Shown: positions 1 to 10,880 of the stretch, piece by piece
How positions within the stretch are numbered: position 1 is the stretch's first letter
Layout: every line of letters begins with the position of its first letter
NCBI GenBank assembly: GCA_037157565.1
Contig: JAZHRO010000024.1
Coordinates: 15,816,501 to 15,880,500 of the forward strand
Direction: 5' to 3'
From: Thalassia testudinum
Lineage: Eukaryota > Streptophyta > Magnoliopsida > Alismatales > Hydrocharitaceae
Length of the DNA: 64,000 bases
Notes under the pieces: model-generated
Databases searched by the model: none
The model's input: the letters and a program-made list of their open reading frames with translations, nothing else
What the model was told of the DNA's origin: nothing
Program-made: the position numbers and the translations under genes

Positions 1-131
1 TAAAACAAATCTACGGAGCTGACGAATGAATTCAAAGATAAATATCCACCCCCCCATGCCTATCTAATGCAATGTCCTCATTGTATTGAAAAGACATAAA
101 ACAGAGTGGAAAAGCGTAGAAAGCACCTGAA

Positions 132-1907
132 TTACGTGGATATCGGGTCCGCTCCGAGATGAAAATGAAAAAGAACTGTATATGTGCTGAGTTTAGTGCC
201 TTCAGCTAGGCACACTATACAAAGAAAAGAAATGAAGAATTCACATGAGCAGGTCAGAATTAGAATAAACAGAAGAATCCTCTGACCTGTCAGCAGAGGT
301 CCACAGATGTGGACCAGATTGTGGTGCAGACCCACACCCCATAATCGAGAATACCTTAGGTTCTGGATAAAAATTACCCAAAACCTAAAATCAGAATGCA
401 AGCGGGGTCGGGCCTGCGATTTGTGAGGATGCAACCCAAGGCCAAAATGTCGGGTTACAGAGAATTGAAGCTCAAAAGGATAATCGTTAAATGTGTGCTT
501 GAGTTTGACATCCTCGAAACAAATGTCGTAAGGGTTCTGATTTGATGGTTTCAGTTTAAAAGGAACCCTTCGACTCAATCTTCCATTTCCTCCAAAATTG
601 ACTTCCCAAATCAGAATTTCCCAGCTCCTATCCTCCTCATTCGGCATATCAAATTTCATGACCTCTTGTATATTCATCACCCTGTCTGAAATCTCCAAGT
701 CTAGATGATGTGGCAAAATCAAAATTGACTTGGGTCTAATTATCTCAGAATTAGAATCATCAGTAAGCTCAACAGGGTGTAACTGATAATCAGGGCATTG
801 AATTAATTCCTCCAGAAAATGCGATTCTGGATCCGTATCGTGTGCCCTAATAAGATCAGTTTCCTCAGTTATTGGGCTATCAAATGATCTATCAGATTCC
901 TCAGGCCCAATCGTCTCACAAAAATCGTGATCTGAAAACTCGTGTGAGACTTCGCAACTTGAATCTTCACCATCAGGATCCGTATCAATGTATGTCCCAA
1001 AATCATTTGTCACTTTGCGTTCCAAGGAGACATATGTTTCCTCATAACCCGGCTCAGGGATTTCAGGTGAAGAAATCAAATCATCCTTAATTGGTTGTTT
1101 TAATTCAATCTGGTCAGCTTCGTAACACGTGTCCCCCCCAACAGGTGCCTGAGCGGGTTCTGTCATTGGCTTTCCTGAAGAGAGTTCATCCTGGGAATTA
1201 TTCCAAGATTGAATCAAAGCAACCACGAATCTCATCCTCAATTTCGCTAATTTCCCAAGTAGAAACTCACCCGGGTTCTTATCCTTAACATCCTGGAGCC
1301 AATCCAACAAAGACTTGTTTAAATCATCAATCATTTCAATCAGGGGCTCCAATCTCTCAATGCAAGGTATTGGCTGAACTTCTAAAGATTGAATGATATT
1401 CCTCAAGTTAGCCAGAACCTTATCTTGAACCTGATTAACCTGAACCAAATGAGTTGATTCAGGGTTGGGCGGGTTTGACATCAATGTAGAGGAATTAACG
1501 AATTGAGATTCGTTATACCCATCCTGATAATAGGTCATTTCAGATTGTTCAAAAGATGGAGATGACCTAAAGGCAGTGAAATCAGAGGATGGGTAAGGAT
1601 CAGTGTATCCTTCTTTATTGTAGATCGCATTAGGTTGTTCATGAAAGGAGGACGATCTATAATCGATGCAACTCTGAGAAGGATAGAATTGAGAATCAAA
1701 GTGTTCAGGGTTAGACCCTAAACACGGGGGTCCGGAATTGTATCCCCAATCCAAATTATCCCAACTAACTGATGGTCGATTACAATACGAGTTGGGATAA
1801 TCGTCATGTTGAGGATAATTTACAACAGGAGGGAAAGAGCGGGAATGCGTGAAATATGTGGAAGGATTCATGAGATACGGGAGGAAGAAAGGTGCCCTGC
1901 AATACAA
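132..1907 (-). CDS. Uncharacterised 591-codon ORF of element A
   Basis: I do not recognise a known domain. The start at 1907 lies where the gag ORF of element D also starts (its MHCAGGIF resembles MYCRAPFF here); a second Met at residue 13 is equally possible. Residues about 13-150 are rich in Tyr, Ser, Asn and Pro. About 155-235 looks helical, with leucines and charged residues. About 255-420 is strongly acidic. About 430-520 is basic and aromatic. About 544-568 is a hydrophobic stretch (near ILLFILILTC) long enough to be a membrane segment. The copy in B aligns along most of it but is broken. The TAA ending this ORF at 132 corresponds to CAA in B, where the frame runs about 28 codons further, so the ancestral protein was probably longer. 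Role unknown; a gag substitute or an env-like extra protein are both guesses. Confidence 0.6.
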   Translation of the reverse strand: MYCRAPFFLPYLMNPSTYFTHSRSFPPVVNYPQHDDYPNSYCNRPSVSWDNLDWGYNSGPPCLGSNPEHFDSQFYPSQSCIDYRSSSFHEQPNAIYNKEGYTDPYPSSDFTAFRSSPSFEQSEMTYYQDGYNESQFVNSSTLMSNPPNPESTHLVQVNQVQDKVLANLRNIIQSLEVQPIPCIERLEPLIEMIDDLNKSLLDWLQDVKDKNPGEFLLGKLAKLRMRFVVALIQSWNNSQDELSSGKPMTEPAQAPVGGDTCYEADQIELKQPIKDDLISSPEIPEPGYEETYVSLERKVTNDFGTYIDTDPDGEDSSCEVSHEFSDHDFCETIGPEESDRSFDSPITEETDLIRAHDTDPESHFLEELIQCPDYQLHPVELTDDSNSEIIRPKSILILPHHLDLEISDRVMNIQEVMKFDMPNEEDRSWEILIWEVNFGGNGRLSRRVPFKLKPSNQNPYDICFEDVKLKHTFNDYPFELQFSVTRHFGLGLHPHKSQARPRLHSDFRFWVIFIQNLRYSRLWGVGLHHNLVHICGPLLTGQRILLFILILTCSCEFFISFLCIVCLAEGTKLSTYTVLFHFHLGADPIST

Positions 1908-3036
1908 ACAATCAAACCTGTCCTTAAATGGGTTAGCCTACAGACCTACAGACTCTCAAAACCCGTCTTGAGATAAAGGAACGATTTGATCTACTTCTGT
2001 CTGTTCAATCCAACCAGTTAGAAGGAGGGACTGGGGAGAAGGTTCTTCCTTCGGCTTGCGCCTCCGGTTCCTAGTGTACCCCCCAGCCGCGATCGTTTGA
2101 CTCTGCTCCCCTAGCTAGACATCAGATTGAACAGTAGAAACAGACTAATCGAAAATAATCTCGTTCTGAGTTCTGAAGAGCGAGTCCAATCCTTAAGGCC
2201 AACGTCTACTCTGTTTTATTTAGGGCTAGGTTTGAATGTGCTTTGGAATGTGATGGGCCCTTTAAATGGGTTGTGCCCTTAATGATTGATTGCTTTGTGT
2301 GTGCGTGCACAACCAGTGGTTTTCAAGCAAGATTATTTTTGATGTGGTGAATTTTAAGGTTCAAATCTTGCTTAGTAGCTTTTAGGATTCAACTTTAGGT
2401 GTTTTCAATCAAGTTTCATTGGCACACCAGGTTTTGCAAGCACAAGTGAAGATATTTTCCTTTAAAGTTTAAAAAGAATGTGGAGTGCCTGGTAGATCCC
2501 TAAGAGTTGAACCTAATTGGCAGCTACTAGATGAGTTGATTTTATTTGAAGTGGTGCGGCCCAAACAACTCAAACAACTGGCCTGATGCACCACCTAATT
2601 AGGCACACAAATGATTACCCAATCTGATTTCTACTCGATTATGTGTTTGGATGTGTGTACCGGCTCCTAAGATTGGTTTACCGGTTGAGTTAGAAAATCA
2701 GATGAGGTTGTGTACCTCTGTGAGATTTTTTTTTTATTTTTTTTTCTTTTTTTAATGTGGGGGTTGGAGTGAGTATGGATGTCAAACAACAAACAATCTA
2801 ACCTTAGAGTTTATAAGAACACCTAGGTTGATTGATGTTTGAATTATTATGTGATGAAATGAAATCTAATGGGTGGGAGGTGGGGGGTAACTTACAAAAC
2901 CTTCCACAGCACTTTACTCCGATCTACCGCTTTTGCCTGTCTCAAAAGAGTACCTGCAATTACAATAAGAAAGGAGAAAAGTGAGGTAAATGATTTGTAA
3001 GTTACAAAACGCGAAGAGAAATCAAAGAGCGTTGCC
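1908..3036 (-). other. Untranslated leader of element A
   Basis: This stretch lies between the primer site and the ORF. It has no convincing reading frame and holds a T-rich run near 2728-2752 (+ strand). It aligns along its length with the leader of B (about 9750-10880), including a block near 2000-2110, so the leader is conserved between copies although non-coding. Packaging or dimerisation signals would be expected in such a leader, but none can be named from sequence alone. Confidence 0.6.
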
Positions 3037-3054
3037 TCCCCGGCAACGGCGCCA
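3037..3054 (-). promoter_or_regulatory. Primer binding site of element A, tRNA-Asp type
   Basis: The minus strand reads TGGCGCCGTTGCCGGGGA three bases after the LTR end. This is the exact complement of the 3' end of plant tRNA-Asp(GUC), CCA included, and is the usual primer site of Athila/Tat elements. It fixes the orientation of A and marks 3058 as the inner LTR edge. Confidence 0.9.
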
Positions 3055-3105
3055 AAATGTTGAGCGCGAGAATCTACGCTAACGTGTTTGGTTTTGGAAA
3101 AACCC

Positions 3106-3116
3106 GTCGTTGTAGT
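3106..3116 (-). other. U5 segment complementary to tRNA-Asp 5' end (LTR A)
   Basis: The + strand reads GTCGTTGTAGT, identical to the first 11 nt of plant tRNA-Asp as I remember it, so the sense RNA is complementary to the tRNA 5' end. It lies 48 bp inside the LTR from the primer-site side. Confidence 0.55.
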
Positions 3117-3795
3117 TCGAAAGCGAAGGATTCGTGTTCAACAAATAAAATTTATACCGAAATAAGAATTCCGGGTCGAATACAGGGAGGCGAACGTTTG
3201 ATTTAAAAACTCCGCATTTCTTTTTATTTTGTCACAAAGAAATTCAATTTAAACTATCTAAGTATCTACAACAAATAAAAGAGAGAGAGGGAGTAAGAGA
3301 GAGCGAAGGAATACTATACATGGAAATCAAAATGAGATGTAGAATAGACAAGGAATTTATCATAAAAGAGTTCTTTCATTACAACTAGAAAACATAAAAC
3401 AATTACTCTAGAAAGCATTAAAAGAATGGAGGGAGAAATGTCCTCCTCGACGATCGCTCGGAGGACGAATAGACTACTCTAGAAAGCAGTAAATCTATAC
3501 TAGAAAGCAGTAAAAAGAATAGGGAGAGAGAAATCCTCCTCGACGGTCGCTTGGAGGACGAGCCGGACGGGACGACGCCTGGACGAAGGAGAACGAAGCG
3601 GGACGAAGGAGGACGAAGCAGAAGAACGGGAACGAAGCAGCACGCCTTCGTCGTCGCGGGATCCACTTCCGAAGGGGGACGAAAATTTGGACTTTATCTC
3701 GCGAGAAGCATCCCGGGTGTGGGACAAGCTTCTCTTGAGCTTTGGAGAGGTAGAGAGGAGAAGGAAGGGATGAAAATTTCGTATGGAGGGGGTCT

Positions 3796-3805
3796 CCTTT
3801 TATAG
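3796..3805 (-). promoter_or_regulatory. TATA box of LTR A
   Basis: The minus strand reads CTATAAAAGG in a context (CAACTATAAAAGGAG) that is identical in LTRs B and C. It is the likely Pol II core promoter separating U3 from R. Confidence 0.75.
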
Positions 3806-4159
3806 TTGCAAGGAGTGGGGGCAAAATGGACATTACATCTTCAAAATAATAAATAAGGGGTCTTTAGTGACGGATAAAACCGTCGCTAAAGCCCCGCCGT
3901 CGCCGTCGCCGCCGCGCCACGCGCGCCCGCTCGGCTACCTGCGCGCGTAACGCAGACGCACGTCCGCGTCGTCTCAGCCGTCCGATCGCGAGATCGGACG
4001 GCTTAGATCGCGCCCGCGCCCGCTGCGTAGCGCGCCGCCCGCGTGCGATCGCGCGCCCACCAGGGCGTCCAATTGCGCGTCGGCGCTATCGGGCGCGCGC
4101 GGCCGTTGGATCTTCATCCGACGCTCGTGCGCGCCTGCTCGCCCGCGCCTTCGCCCCCC

Positions 4160-4220
4160 TCCCCGCGGCTCGAACCCGCGACCTCCGCTTCGCCCGCAGC
4201 TGCGTAGTCGCTGCGCTACG
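4160..4220 (-). other. tRNA-like module in U3 of LTR A
   Basis: On the minus strand an A-box-like TAGCGCAGCGA (4208-4218) is followed by a B-box-like GGGTTCGAGCC (4167-4177), at roughly tRNA spacing. No cloverleaf closes convincingly, so this is a tRNA-derived or Pol III promoter-like relic, not a tRNA gene. Confidence 0.5.
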
Positions 4221-4344
4221 CGGCGAAATGGTCGCGCGGACGTTTTTAAACGCGCGCGACCGCAGCCGTTGGATCGAGATCCAACGGCGGAGAGGAGACG
4301 TTGCGTGGTCTTCACAGGACTCCTGCGGCCGATTGGGCGGCTGG

Positions 4345-4366
4345 GATGGCGCCACGTGGCGCTATC
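4345..4366. promoter_or_regulatory. G-box palindrome in LTR A
   Basis: A near-perfect 22-bp palindrome (one mismatch) centred on CACGTG (4353-4358). The same element stands at the matching place in LTRs B, C and D. CACGTG is a known target of plant bZIP and bHLH factors; that it acts here is inferred. Confidence 0.6.
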
Positions 4367-5210
4367 TTGGCCGTCCATCTTCTGGAAGTTGTAGATGGTG
4401 CCACGGATGTCGGATTGACTTGATTTTTGTGTCGTTCGTCTGCGATCGTCGATCCGAATTCATCCGTGTGGTCGGATTTTCCATCTGAAGTGCGGATTTA
4501 CACCATCCTGGCCCTTGATCTTCTAGGGTTCCCCGGTCTCTATCTGATGCTACGGATGCCTGATTAGGGCGATCTTGGAGTCGTTGAACTCCAATCGTCG
4601 CCCTGATCATATCCATACGGTTGGATCTTTAATCCGAGGCCCCGATAAAATATTTGCCCTGTCCAAGCACATAAAAGGAGACAATTAACCTCCATTTTAT
4701 TCAAACTACTCTAAATGCAAGATGATGCATGTAATGCACTATTTATATCATGAAATGCAATCTTATGCTTAAGAACATGCATAAATAGACATTTTAAGTA
4801 GTGTAAATGTGTTTACATCACAGGCCTTGCGAGGAGTTTTGGCAAAACACCAGGTTCGCAGCTAAGGAAGAAAGCTTCGCGTGACGCCGCAATCTCCCGC
4901 TGATTTCCCCGCTGCGGGCGCGCAATTGAGGTGGGACATTTAGTCCCACCTCGGAACAACCTGAAGAGGCGCAGCGATATAATATGCAGAAGTGCTGGAG
5001 GCTTACTGCCTCAGCACACGGGGTGAGGTCCCCTTCACCCGCCCGGTTACCCGGTCTCGTCCGCGCTCACGCCCCGCGGACCTGACCCGACCCGACTTAA
5101 GACTGACCTGCACTCCTCGCCCACCACGCACGCCGGTGGGCCTGGACCCGGGCCTGACCCGAACCCGGTTACCCGGTAGCTCTGGGAGAGCTTTCCCAAG
5201 AGTGGTTTCA

Positions 5211-5243
5211 GAGAGAGAGAGAGACGCGGGGGGGGGGGGGGGG
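5211..5243 (+). repeat. GA repeat followed by a G16 run
   Basis: A (GA)n tract at 5211-5224 is followed, after ACGC, by 16 consecutive G (5228-5243). It sits in the R/leader part of F1. Confidence 0.9.
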
Positions 5244-5791
5244 TAGAGTAGGTTTTGCCTCTGACGAAAAACTCTGAAGTGTGCAGGCACAGGCGAAGAA
5301 GACCCGCGGAAGAAGAAGGAAGCTGACTGTAGCAACAGGTAGTTAAGTCGTCTGATTTGGAAATCAGACGACGGCCTGAAGGGAAAAGAAGAAAGGAGGA
5401 GTGACGTCCCTGGCTGAAAAAGAAAAGAAGCTGACACTTAGCCGCAGGGAGGAGAAACAAGAAGAAACCTTCACAGAAGAGACTGCATAAAAAGAAGAAG
5501 AGAGACCAAGACAAAACCAAGGAAGAAGAAGAAGGAGATCTGAAGAAAGAAAGAGGAGCATCACCTCTGCAGAACAAAGAAGAAGTAGGAGATCTGAAGA
5601 AAGAAAGAAAGAAGAACATCACGAGGAGAAAACAAAGAGAACAACAAATTCTTTCCCTCTCTCTTTCTTTATTTTGTAAAAGAAACATGTATATCTCTAG
5701 AATACAACTTGCTCCCTGAGTTCGACCTCGGGAACTCTTTTATTTTCCGAGTAAAAAAAATTTATATATTTGAAATGTTGGTAATAACTGG

Positions 5792-5804
5792 CTATACTAC
5801 AACG
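5792..5804 (+). other. U5 segment complementary to tRNA-Asp 5' end (F1)
   Basis: Sense CTATACTACAACG is the exact complement of nt 3-15 of plant tRNA-Asp (13 of 13). It lies 8 nt from the LTR end. This is the longest match in the window. Confidence 0.6.
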
Positions 5805-5812
5805 TTATAACA

Positions 5813-6475
5813 ATAAAACCCAGTTATCCCGAAGCCAAACCGTTTCATTACCACCGACAACTTGCTAGCCATACTCGTGCGGCGAAGTGTGGCTTATTTT
5901 TTTTTCTTTTCTCCTTTTCTCTCTTTTTTTTTCTTTTTTTTTTGACTTTCTTTTCACTTTTTTTAAGTAGGTGGCTTCCATGGTCTAAGATTTACCTAAA
6001 GGCAACAAAAAGAGAAAGGTCCTGTGATTGGGCTCTAAACAACCTACCTATGGGCTGTTACCCACGATAACTTGCTAGCCATATCACCCTAGAAGGTTCA
6101 CTAGCTACTCAATTTTCATTAGAATCGTCGATTAACGAGTTAGTGACAAGATAGTGTGTAGATGCTTTAGGCTTAAAATTCCCTCAAGTAGAGGGCGGGT
6201 TGATAAGTCGTGTACTTATCACCCAAACTTATTTACTCCAATTAAAATAGAATTTAGGTTGGCGAGGACTCGAAAAACAAATCTACATTTTAATGGATAT
6301 ACAGGCTGATTAGGTCCAAAGACCTGAAGGGACTTTCTGTTTAGATCATAATGTAGTATTTCCTAAGATTGAAAATTTTCTTAAACCTAAGTTCTCTTTC
6401 CAAATTCCACAATTTTTTTTAAAGGAAAATAAAACAAATCTATGGAGCTAACGAATAAATTCAGAGATGAATATC
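5813..6475 (-). other. Non-coding 3' part of element B
   Basis: No ORF. T-rich tract on the + strand near 5898-5962. The last 45 bp (from about 6430) align with the first bases of the window in element A, which places the stretch inside the internal region of B. Whether its left half belongs to B or to the F1 element is not resolved. Confidence 0.45.
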
Positions 6476-6507
6476 TAACGTGCGCTTGTGCGTAGGTGTT
6501 AAGAAGT

Positions 6508-6518
6508 GTCGTTATAGT
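6508..6518 (-). other. U5 segment resembling tRNA-Asp 5' end (LTR E)
   Basis: The + strand reads GTCGTTATAGT, the tRNA-Asp 5' sequence with a two-base deletion. It is 33 bp from the LTR 3' end, the same relative place and orientation as in A, B and D. Confidence 0.45.
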
Positions 6519-7386
6519 CGTACTTGCAACATCGGTTTTAAAGTAAAGAAACGGAGGTGAGTCCGAGTGTCGGTCTCAGGGAGGCGTGAAAATCAGATTT
6601 TTCTTATCACTTGTTGTCACGGAAAGCGCGGAGTTTTGCTTGCGAAAGGTGCGATTTTGAAAAGCGAGAGAGATAGAGAGAGAGATTAGGGTTAGAGTCG
6701 TTTCTTTGCTTGATCATGCAACTTAAATAGGAAATCAAGTAAACACTGAACGGAAAGTAACTTCATTAATCATGCAGCTTTAGTTCACAGCTTACAACAT
6801 TAAATACATGCTCAAACAAAAGTAAGGGAAAGCTTAAAAGAGAGGAAGAGAGAGAGAGGGGGAGAGCGGCGAGGCAGCCACGACGGTGGAGGAGGCTTCG
6901 TCGGTGGCTTGTCGTCTCCGGTGATTACAAGAGGGCCTAAAGCTGTCTAGGAGAGGGGTAGAGTAGTTGCAAGGGAAGTAAATGCCTTGAATGAGTGGTT
7001 GGAGGGGGTTTAAATAAGGAGAAGGGCTTTTTAAAAGAAGAAGGGGCTTTAGCGATGTTCAGAACGTTGCTAAAACAATTCCAAAAGCGTTGGTGAAGCC
7101 CTCCACCCGCCAGTCAACCTCCCGCGTCATTCTTCTTCGCACCTGATCCGCGGCTGCTGCGTGAGAGCCGTCAGATCGAAGATCGGGCAGCTGAGATCTT
7201 CCCTTAGATGCGCTCGGATCGCACCTCGGGTGCGCTCGCGCGCGGGCGTCGTCGCCTGGCGTGCTCGCGAGTGTGGGCGCTTGCGATCTGAGGACACCCC
7301 GCGTGGCGTGATCTCGTCTGCCCACTGCTGATCGGGCGGCCCAATTTCACCGCGCGCTCCTTCGTCTTCAATTCTTCGCACCGTGC

Positions 7387-7438
7387 GGCTCAAACCAGCG
7401 TCGCGTGCGTGCGGGCATGCGCGCTAACCGTTGCGCCA
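7387..7438 (-). other. tRNA-like module in U3 of LTR E
   Basis: The minus strand carries TGGCGCAACGGTTAGCG (7422-7438), an excellent tRNA D-arm/A-box sequence, then GGTTTGAGCC (7387-7396), a B-box. This is the clearest A-box of the four modules. The rest does not fold as a tRNA. Confidence 0.6.
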
Positions 7439-7898
7439 CGCCCGCGCTTTGTCGTGGCGACTGCAAGCAGGCGCGTGGTTCTTGGCCGTCCGATCGAAGA
7501 TCGACGGCCGAGATTTGATCTCAACTGAAGGAGGAGTGGCGTGTGGTGAGCAGGGGCGATGTGGCGCAACGAGGGCCGTTGATCATCAGATCAACAGTCA
7601 GAACTTCTTGGACCCATTGTAGGAGCTCCGGATGTTGGATTTGGCCGATCTTGAGTCCGTTGGACTCCGTTCGTCGTTCTGAATCCATCCGTGCGGTCCG
7701 ATTGCTCATCTGAGGCCTTCTTTAACAATTGCTTACACAAATGGCCATTAATACAATTTTATAAGCAATCTTGGTATATGATGCATGCAATACTCCTGTT
7801 CTACTTATGTTGTGCCTTTTATTCTTAAGATGGGACCTATTTAACAGAATTATCACCCCCATGTGCAGTTTTATCAATATCCGCACCCCCATGCCTAT

Positions 7899-9720
7899 CT
7901 AATACAATGTCCTCATTGTATTAAAAAGACAAAATAGAGTGGAATAGAGTAGAAAGCACCTGAATTGCGTGAATATCGGGTCCGCTTCAAGATAAAAACT
8001 AAAAAGAACTGTATACATGCTGAATTTAGTGCCTTCAGCTAGGCACACTATATAAAGAAGAGAAATAAAGAATTCACAGGTGCAGGTCAGAGTCAAAATA
8101 AAGAGAAGAAACCTCGAACCTGCCAGCAGATGTCCACAAATGTGGACCAGATTATGGTGTAGACCCATACCCCATAATCGAGAATATCTCAGGTTCTGGA
8201 TAAACATTACCCAAAACCTAAAATCAGTATGCAAGAGGGGTCGAGCCTACGATTTATGAGGATGCAACCCAAGACCAAAAAGTCGGGTTACGGAGAAATC
8301 AAGCTCAAAAGGATAATCATTGAATGTGTGCTTGAGTTCGACATCCTCAGAACAAATGTCGTACGTGTCCTAGTTTGATGGTTTCAGCTTAATAGGAAAC
8401 CTTCGACTCAGTCTTCTACTTCCTCCAGAACTTGCTTCCCAAATCAAAATTTCCCAGCTCCTATCCTCCTCATTCAGCATGTCAAATTCTAGGACCTCTT
8501 GCATATTAATCACCCTGTCTGAAATCTTCAAGTCTAAATGATGCGGCTGAATCAGAATTGACTTGGGTCTGATTATCTCAGAAACAGAATCATCGATAAG
8601 CTCAATGGAGTGTAACTGATAATCAGGGCATTGAATTGAATCCACCAGAAAATGCGATTCTGGATTCGTAATGTGAGCCCCAATAAGATCAGTTTCCTCA
8701 ATTATTGGGCTATCAAATGATCTATTAAATTCCTCAGGCCCAATCGTCTCACAGAAATCGTGTTCTGTAAACTGGCGTGAGACTTTGCAATTTGCATCTT
8801 CACCATCAGAATCAAAGAAATCAAGATCCGTATTAATGTATGTCCCAAAATCATCTGTCACTTTCTGTTCCAAGGAGACATATGTTTCTTTGTACCCTGG
8901 CTCAGGGATCTCAGGTGAAGAAATTAAATCATCCTTAATTGGTTGCTCTGATTCAATCTGGTCAGCCTCGTAACATGTGTCCCCCCAACAGGTGCCTGAG
9001 CGGGTTCTGACGTTGGCTCTCCTGAAGGGAGTTCATCCTGGGAATCATCCCACGATTGAACTAAAGTAACCACAAATCTCATCCTCAATTTCGCTAACTT
9101 CCCAAGTAGAAACTCACCCGGGTTCTTATCCTTAACATCTTGGAGCCAATCCAACAAATACTTGTTCAAATCATCAATCATTTCAATCAGGGGCTCCAAT
9201 CTCTCAATGCAAGGTATTGGCTGAATTTCTAAAGATTGTATGATATTCCTCAAGTTAGCCAGAACCTTCTCTTGAACCTGGTTACCCTGAACCAAATGAG
9301 TTGGTTCAGGGTTGGGTGGGTTTGGGATCAGTGCAGAGGAGTTAACGAATTGAGATTCGTTATACCCTTCCTGATAATAGGTAATTTCAGATTGTTCAAA
9401 AGGTGGCGATGACCTAAAGGCAGTGTAATCAGAGGATGGGTAAGAATTAGCGTATCCTTCTTGATTGTAGATCGTATTAGGTTGTTCATGAAAGGGTGAC
9501 GATCTATAATCGATGTGGCTTTGAGAAGGATAGAAATCACAATCATAGTGTTCAGGGTTAGACCCTAAACACGGAGGTCCGGAACTGTATCCCTAATCTG
9601 AGTTATCCTAACTAACTGATGGTTGATTACAGTACGAGTCGGGATAATCGTCATGTTGAGGATAATTCAAAATAGGAGGGAAAGAGCGGGAATGCGTATA
9701 ATATGTGGAAGGATTCATGA
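7899..9720 (-). pseudogene. Decayed copy of the element A ORF in element B
   Basis: Three open blocks align with the 591-codon ORF of A: 9295-8924, 8873-8370 and 8234-7899 (minus). One break is a lost C in the C-run at about 8981-8986 (six here, seven in A). Another is a stop near 8370, where CAG in A is TAG here. The part upstream of 9295 is also shifted. The last block runs further than A and ends in FNTMRTLY, showing the ancestral C terminus beyond the TAA of A; it includes the same hydrophobic stretch. Elements A and B thus each carry different lesions of one ancestral ORF. Confidence 0.75.
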
Positions 9721-10880
9721 GAAACGGGAGGAAGAAAGGCACCCTGCAATACAAGCAATCAAACCTGTCCTTAAGTGGGCTAGCCTAAAGACCTACAGAC
9801 TCCCACAACCCGTCTTGAGATGAAGGAACGATTTGATTTACTTCTGTCTGTTCAATCCAACCAGTTAGAATAAGGGACTGGGGAGAAGGTTCTTCCTTTG
9901 GCTTGCGCCTCCAGTTCCTAGTGTACCCCCCAGCCGCGATCGTTTGATTCTGCTCCCCTAGCTAGACATCAGATTGAATAGTAGAAACAGACTAATAGAA
10001 AATAATCTCGTTTTGGGCTCTGAAGAGCGAGTCGAATCCTTAAGGCCAACGTCTACTCTGTTTTATTTAGGGCTAGGTTTGAATGTGCTTTGGAATGTGA
10101 TGGGCCCTTTATCTGGGTTGTGCCCTTAATGATTGATTGATTTGTGTGTGCGTGCACAACCAGTGGTTTTCAAGCAAGATTACTTTTTGATGCAGTGAAT
10201 TTTAGGGTTCAAATCTTGCTTAGCAACTTTTAGGATTCAACTTTAGGTGTTTTCAATTAAGTTTTGTTGGAACACTAGATTTTGAAAGCATGGGTGAAGA
10301 TGTTTTCCTTTAAAACTTAAAAGAATGTGGAGTGCCTGGTAAATCCCTAAGAGTTGAACCTAAGCGGCAGTTACTTGATGAGTTGATTTTAACTGAAGTG
10401 GTGCGCCCAATCAACTCAAACAATTGGCCTATTGCACCACTTAATTAGGCACACAAGTGATTACCTAATCTGATTTCTACTCAATTATTTGTTTGGATGT
10501 GTGTACCGGCTCCAAAGATCGGTTTACCGGTTGAGTTTGAAAATCAGATGAGGTTGTGTACCTCTGTGAGATTTTTTTTAAATTTTTTTCTTTTTAAATG
10601 TGGAGGTTGGGGCAGGTGTGGGTGTCAAACAAATAAAACTAATCTTAGAGTTTATAAGAACACCTAGGTTGATTAATGTTTGTGTTATTATGTGATGAAA
10701 TGAAAACTAATTGGTGGGAGGTTGAGGGATAACTCACAGAACCTTCAACAGCACTTTGCTCTGATCTACCACGTTTGCTCTTCTCCAAAGAGTACCTGCA
10801 ATCACAATAAGAAATGAGAGAAGTGAGGTAAATGATTCGTAAGTTATAAAAATGCCAAAAAAAAAATAAAGAGCGTCGCC

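Larger units (their letters stand above)
1..4820 (-). mobile_element. Element A: non-autonomous Athila/Tat-like LTR retrotransposon, 5' part
   Basis: Read on the minus strand this is a 5' LTR (3058-4820), a tRNA-Asp primer site (3037-3054), a leader of about 1.1 kb and one long ORF (1907 down to 132). The 3' LTR lies beyond the left edge. No protease, reverse transcriptase, RNase H or integrase motif is visible, so the element would depend on proteins supplied in trans. Element B further right has the same order, and D, with a real Athila-type gag, shares the same start-of-ORF surroundings. I infer that A and B derive from the Athila/Tat group with the gag-pol block replaced or lost. Confidence 0.75.
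3058..4820 (-). repeat. LTR A (5' LTR, 1763 bp)
   Basis: In sense (minus) it runs from TGATGTAAAC at 4820 to CTCAACA at 3058, and it matches LTRs B and C throughout. U3 holds perfect inverted repeats with arms GCCGTTGGATC (4265-4288) and AGCCGTCCGATC (3976-4003), a G-box palindrome (4345-4366), a tRNA-like module (about 4165-4220), and a CTTTAGTGACGG hairpin (3857-3895) about 55 bp upstream of the TATA box. U5 holds a variant of the shared CTCCCTGAGTTCGACC motif. The flank at 4821 is F1, and no TSD can be tested inside the window. Confidence 0.88.
4821..5812 (+). repeat. LTR F1, 5'-truncated where LTR A abuts it
   Basis: Sense is the + strand. It holds a 10-bp-arm hairpin GAGGTGGGAC (4928-4952), a TATA-like GATATAATATG (4976-4986), and a region of pyrrolidine-free low complexity with GA and G runs (5211-5243). 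A purine-rich AAGAAG leader follows (5290-5650), then the U5 motif CTCCCTGAGTTCGACC near 5710 and the end TATAACA at 5812. F2 (minus) and F3 (plus) are relatives. The left end does not start with TG and stops exactly where LTR A ends, which suggests that element A inserted into F1 and the rest of F1 lies beyond the left edge of the window. Confidence 0.65.
6476..7876 (-). repeat. Solo LTR E (1401 bp) with 5-bp TSD
   Basis: The insertion is flanked by ATATC at 6471-6475 and 7877-7881, and the same site is empty in element A near position 45. In sense (minus) it starts TGATAAAACTGC and ends GCACGTTA; the final TA instead of CA is a one-base transition. Its U3 has the TTTAGCGATG hairpin (about 7046-7074), a GGCCGTC/GACGGCC hairpin near 7484-7508, and a tRNA-like module (7387-7438). 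No internal sequence remains, so it arose by LTR-LTR recombination. Confidence 0.85.

Noticed and set aside
872..1288. Plus-strand ORFs opposite the 591-codon frame
   Set aside because: Shadow frames of the minus-strand ORF, without motifs.
4160..4220. Intact tRNA gene in the LTRs
   Set aside because: A and B boxes are present but acceptor and T stems do not pair; only a tRNA-like relic is supported.
3418..5688. Many 60-210 codon frames in LTR A and F1, both strands
   Set aside because: They lie in U3, R and U5 of LTRs, are rich in Arg, Ser or Leu from composition, and are not conserved between LTR copies.
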